NCBI GenBank assembly: GCA_963995505.1
Contig: OZ023180.1
Coordinates: 496,501 to 560,500 of the forward strand
DNA length: 64,000 bases
Direction: 5' to 3'
From: Hypericum androsaemum
Lineage: Eukaryota; Streptophyta; Magnoliopsida; Malpighiales; Hypericaceae
Shown here: one piece after another, positions 60,533 through 64,000 of the stretch
Layout: each line of letters opens with the position of its first letter
Position numbering within the stretch: position 1 is the stretch's first letter
The notes under the pieces: model-generated
The model's input: only the letters and a program-made list of their open reading frames with translations
Database searches by the model: none
What the model was told of the DNA's origin: nothing
Position numbers and translations under genes: made by a program

Positions 60533-62266
60533 TCAAACCAATGCTACTTGCCATAGCATACAAAGGACAACCTTTTGTTCCACCAGGTAGAACCCTCGAC
60601 ATGTCACGACTCCACTGTTCGGCCTTGAGTGAGATACTCGATTCGCCCGTGGTGCTACCAACGGCTTCGCATTCTCCATGCAAAACTTACCCAATGCCTT
60701 TAACGTGCACGTCTCTTTAGACAACCATAGCGGAAACTTGCTAACTTTATCTCCGCGAATCCCAACTCCACTCAAACCATTCATGTCAAGCTTTCGCTCC
60801 ATCACACAAGAGCTTTTCTCCCCTCTATCGGAATCCAACGAGGTGACTCCACCTACAACCGTGTTCCCCACTAACCTGTAGGTGTTCCTAGCATTCCTTT
60901 CACCCTTCATCACCACCACAACATCTTTCTCCATCTCCATTAGCCTGCCTACAATATTATAGTTGTACCCACTATAATCCAAGGCTCCTAACGAGATCAA
61001 ATTCCTCTCCAACTTCGGAACATGCCTAACCCCACATAATTTTCTCTCAACACTATCCCACATCTTGATTTGGATATCACCTATGCCAGCAATTCTACAA
61101 GTAGTACTATCACCCATAGTCACCATACCTGAATCAACGAACTTGTAGGTGTCGAACCACCCTCTCTTGGGCGTCATGTGGAAAGAGCAAGCGCTATCCA
61201 AAATCCAGGAATCAGAATGCTTTGGATTTGACAAAACAGAAAGAAGATCACCATCCGACTCGTCTAAATGTGAGGCCACATTCACGGAACCTAATCCTTT
61301 TTCCTCGCAATCCCGAGTTCTTTTTGGACAATCCTTCTTCATGTGCCCTTTTTCTCCGCACTCGAAGCAATTTTTCTTGAACCTCCTTGACCACGACTTG
61401 GATCCCTTCCCGTCTTTTGTCCCACTACGATCACTATGGCTACCCCTCACAACTAGCTCTTCCGCTTGTTCATCACCAATTTTCCTTCTTTGATGAAACT
61501 CTAGCAGAGCACTTGTGATATCTTCCAACACCAGAGACTCCTTCCCCCAAGTTGGAGTTGTAACCAAATTTTCGTAGGAGCCAGGTAAAGAATTCAGCAG
61601 CAACAATGTCTTGTCTTCTTCCTCAAACTTCACATCAACCTTTCTCAAGTCGCTCACAAGTTGACTGAAACTATTAATGTGTTGGCTCAAATCCGAGCCC
61701 TCCTTCATCTTGAGCCCATACAATCTTTGCTTAAGATAAAGCTTGTTCGACAAAGACTTAGACATATACCTTGCCTCTAATTTCTTCCATACCTCAGCTG
61801 GTGACTCCTCATCCATGAAATGATGCATCACATCATACGCCAAGCATAAGCGAATTGTCGCCACCGCCTTGGCCCCACCATCCCAACAATCTCCACCTTG
61901 GCTCAAATTTGAGCCCTCCTTCATCTTGAGTCCGTACAATCTTTGCTTAAGATAAAGCTTGTTCGACAAAGACTTAGACATATACCTTGCCTCCAATTTC
62001 TTCCATACCTCAGTTGGTGACTCCTCATCCATGACGTGATACATCACATCATCCGCCAAGCATAAGCGAATTGTCGCCACCGCCTTGGCCCCCATCTCCT
62101 TCCACTCTTGCTCCTCCATCTTCTCGGACTTCTTCTCCGAGAGCGCGATGACCATCCCTTGTTGCACGAGGAGATCCTTGACACGCCTTTGCCATAACCC
62201 AAAATTCGAAGAACCATCGAACTTCACAAGAGCAAACTTCCCGCCGTCCGTCATCCTCCAACCCAA
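60533..62266 (-). CDS. gag: Copia gag-protease polyprotein, truncated
   Basis: A 577-aa frame. The N-terminus is a gag domain (KFDGSSNFGLWQRRVKDLL, later TLLLLNSLPGSYENLV). A CCHC zinc knuckle CFECGEKGHMKKDC follows, then the protease region with WILDSACSFHM (a D-S-A active-site triad in place of the usual D-S-G) and a pre-integrase region. The frame then runs into unrelated sequence and stops, with no integrase core. Residues of the gag region around WKKLEARYMSKSLSNKLYLK occur twice, 72 residues apart, from an in-frame 216-bp tandem duplication. The frame is otherwise open. Confidence 0.93.
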   Translation of the reverse strand: MGWRMTDGGKFALVKFDGSSNFGLWQRRVKDLLVQQGMVIALSEKKSEKMEEQEWKEMGAKAVATIRLCLADDVMYHVMDEESPTEVWKKLEARYMSKSLSNKLYLKQRLYGLKMKEGSNLSQGGDCWDGGAKAVATIRLCLAYDVMHHFMDEESPAEVWKKLEARYMSKSLSNKLYLKQRLYGLKMKEGSDLSQHINSFSQLVSDLRKVDVKFEEEDKTLLLLNSLPGSYENLVTTPTWGKESLVLEDITSALLEFHQRRKIGDEQAEELVVRGSHSDRSGTKDGKGSKSWSRRFKKNCFECGEKGHMKKDCPKRTRDCEEKGLGSVNVASHLDESDGDLLSVLSNPKHSDSWILDSACSFHMTPKRGWFDTYKFVDSGMVTMGDSTTCRIAGIGDIQIKMWDSVERKLCGVRHVPKLERNLISLGALDYSGYNYNIVGRLMEMEKDVVVVMKGERNARNTYRLVGNTVVGGVTSLDSDRGEKSSCVMERKLDMNGLSGVGIRGDKVSKFPLWLSKETCTLKALGKFCMENAKPLVAPRANRVSHSRPNSGVVTCRGFYLVEQKVVLCMLWQVALV

Positions 62267-62280
62267 GCTCTGATACCAAT

Positions 62281-62549
62281 TGTTATGAATTTAGCAACTA
62301 GAGAACAAAATGCGCAAAGAACACGGACACAAGAGATAACGTGATTCGGCCTAGTGCCTACGTCCACGGTGAGAAAGAAGAAATTTTATTGATGGATCCA
62401 AGTCACAAAGCAATACAAAAAACCTAGGGTAACATGTCTTTATATCGAGACAAACCCTTGGTGTACAAGTAACTTATCTAGATCAGATTATGAGTTCAAA
62501 ACCTAGTCAGAATAGGAACAAGTCTTTCCTATTTCTCGCCATTCCAACA
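62281..62549 (-). repeat. 5' LTR of the Copia element
   Basis: 269 bp, adjoining the tRNA-Met primer-binding site. It ends at ccattccaaca, followed by attag. Confidence 0.93.
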
Positions 62550-62554
62550 ATTAG

Positions 62555-62790
62555 TGAAGTAGATTTGGCTTTCATAGCCCATGTATTCGATAGCATCGTT
62601 CATATCCAACAAAGTTGTTTTGCGATGTTTGAATCAGTCGTAGTTTACAATTACCCAAATTTAGATCCGTCATTTTTTTTAATACTATGTTATATAACCG
62701 AAGCTTATTAGTGAAAAGTTTATAAGCCACCCCTAAAAAACGATGGAGTACACGAGAGTACGAAAGGTGCTAAATCGCACCAACATATAA
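62555..62790. other. Short spacer between two mobile elements
   Basis: AT-rich. No feature is seen. Confidence 0.45.
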
Positions 62791-62799
62791 AATATTATT

Positions 62800-64000
62800 G
62801 GATAAATTACATCCTAGTCATTGATGTTTGGTCATCTTTCTTTTCGGGTCTCTGCGTTTTCAAAAATTATTTTACCGTCTCCCATCTTTAGTTTTAGAAA
62901 CTCTTGGGTCCCTGGTGCCGAAATAATTTATAATCTCCGGCGAATCCCTACTTAAAAAGACTAAAATGCCCCTCCTACTTAAAAAATTAAAATTCTCTTT
63001 TTCCTTCCCCCTTCATCTTCTTCCTCCCACTTCACCTTCCACCTCTCACCTTTAATAAAAAACTAAATCTAAATAAAATCTAAACCAAACAGAACGACCT
63101 TAAACTAAATAAAATCAAAATCAAAATCAAAACCCTTAATTAATTATTCATTCCCCGAAAAAGAAATCAATCCAAATCATCACCCACAAACTAAATAAGT
63201 CGAACAACCCATTTGGTCATTTCACCTTACAATCGTCCCCGAAGTGATTGGGAAGAACAAAAGGGGAGGGAGGGAAGTAATGGAAATCCTCAAGACCAAG
63301 TGGATAACGACAGCGGCGAGCATATGGATCCAGTGCTCGGCGGGCGCGTCCTACACCTTCGGGATCTACTCGCCCATCCTCAAGTCCTCGCAGGGCTACT
63401 CTCAGTCCACCCTCGACACCGTCTCCGTCTTCAAGGACATCGGTGCCAACTCCGGCGTCCTCCTCTCCGCCGCCCCTGGGTCGTCCTCGCCTTGGGCTCC
63501 GCCCAGTGCTTCGCGGGCTACTTCATGATGTGGGCCTTCGTCGTCGAGGTGGCCTACAAAGACAGGAGGCGCCTCTTCTTACCCATCTTCGTGGAAGACG
63601 ATGTTGTCGCCAGCCCAAGAGGACGAAGAACTGAGATTATCTCTTTTCGAAACGATTTCAATTGAAATTAGATGGCGGAACCCTATGAACCCTATGCAGT
63701 TGCGGAAGAGGATGATGGGATTGTCATTGATTAGAGTGTGTAACGATGGGGTTTTTTTAAATTGAGTTGGTCTAAATTAATTCATTAAAATTAATTAGGG
63801 TTCTTTCTAATTGAATTGTCGATTGTTTCAATTAGATTTCGAGATTCAACTTTTCATATCTAATTGATTTTGATTCTCACTAAGAATGTTTGAATTTGGG
63901 ATTGGATTTTTGGTTGGAAGTGGGAGGAAGAAGATGAAGTGGGAAGAAAGAAGAATTTTTTATTTTTTAAGTAGAAAGGGCATTTTGGTTTTTTCAAGTG
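62800..64000. mobile_element. Long-TIR element carrying an NFD4-like fragment (Pack-type copy 3), cut by window end
   Basis: The left end (ggataaattacatcctag, later gggtccctggtgccg and ctccggcgaatccc) follows the element ends at 20672 and 26702 phrase by phrase. At the window edge the matching inverted repeat begins (ttaagtagaaagggcattttgg, mirror of aaatgcccctcctacttaa at 62968-62986). The right end and target-site duplication lie beyond 64000. Confidence 0.82.
63280..63600 (+). pseudogene. Captured N-terminus of an NFD4/nodulin-like MFS gene
   Basis: ATG at 63280 opens MEILKTKWITTAASIWIQCS, then GASYTFGIYSPILKSSQGYS and DTVSVFKDIGANSGVLLSAA. These are the first two membrane helices of nodulin-like MFS proteins (NUCLEAR FUSION DEFECTIVE 4 type). 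At about 63475 the frame shifts; WVVLALGSAQCFAGYFMMWA then continues in another frame. Only the first ~100 of ~550 residues are present, GC-rich, inside a TIR element. Confidence 0.85.

Larger units (their letters stand above)
59896..62549 (-). mobile_element. Non-autonomous Copia LTR retrotransposon (gag-protease only), 2,654 bp
   Basis: LTRs of 269 bp each lie at 59896-60164 and 62281-62549. On the minus strand both begin TGTTG and end with CA. Flanks gttag and attag are a near-match 5-bp duplication. The primer-binding site TGGTATCAGAGC (plus-strand complement at 62267-62278), of initiator tRNA-Met type, lies two bases inside the right LTR. The purine-rich aaggtggagat lies next to the left LTR. 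Only one long frame (gag and protease start) is present; integrase, reverse transcriptase and RNase H are missing. Confidence 0.95.

Overview
This is nuclear DNA of a flowering plant, almost certainly a eudicot. The genes have many short GT-AG introns, AT-rich spacers, long TA microsatellites and plant-only families (BPM adaptor, group D MAP kinase with a TDY loop, CBS-DUF21 protein, RTFL/DVL micropeptide). I do not name a species. All exon coordinates were derived by hand from splice signals and checked by exon phase.

Layout. 0-4.2 kb: 3' part of an alpha/beta-hydrolase gene with a C-terminal ubiquitin-interacting motif, probably broken (+). 4.7-7.3 kb: membrane-anchored ARM-repeat protein (-). 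9.9-10.7 kb: organellar guanylate kinase (-), with a decayed copy of its own 3' end beside it. 12.8-15.9 kb: MATH-BTB protein of the BPM family (+). 16.8-20.1 kb: MPK16-type MAP kinase (-). 20.7-28.3 kb: a cluster of non-autonomous DNA transposons carrying pieces of host genes (TIM17, a non-specific phospholipase C, a GATL glycosyltransferase, ARIA). 29.7-37.5 kb: two dienelactone-hydrolase paralogues (-) on either side of a single-CRM-domain RNA-binding protein (+). 39.1-41.3 kb: ribonucleotide reductase small subunit (+). 44.0-44.8 kb: L34e-like membrane protein (-). 45.6-51.2 kb: mobile-element relics, including a 5S-rRNA-derived (Cassandra-like) sequence, a hAT-type MITE, a long-TIR element and a solo LTR. 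53.0 kb: an RTFL/DVL micropeptide (+). 54.0-57.4 kb: CBS-DUF21 protein (-). 59.9-62.5 kb: a gag-protease-only Copia element. 62.8 kb to the end: a third element of the gene-capturing family, cut by the window edge and carrying an NFD4/nodulin-like fragment.

The low-copy genes are unrelated housekeeping and signalling functions (nucleotide metabolism: guanylate kinase and RNR; ubiquitin adaptor; MAPK; organelle RNA processing). They do not form a pathway. Their neighbourhood is recognisable: from memory, Arabidopsis holds the same neighbours split among several duplicated segments (around At3g06180-06210, At5g18980-19025, At3g23540-23600 and At4g14230-14290), so this window looks like one less-fractionated copy of an ancestral block.

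The most interesting signals are: (1) three related long-TIR elements plus three further TIR elements that have picked up genomic fragments of at least five genes; (2) a tandemly duplicated as-1-type TGACG pair upstream of one dienelactone hydrolase; (3) two diverged 5S-rRNA-like relics; (4) a reverse-transcription scar inside a gag duplication; (5) tandem duplications that copy splice sites in three genes.
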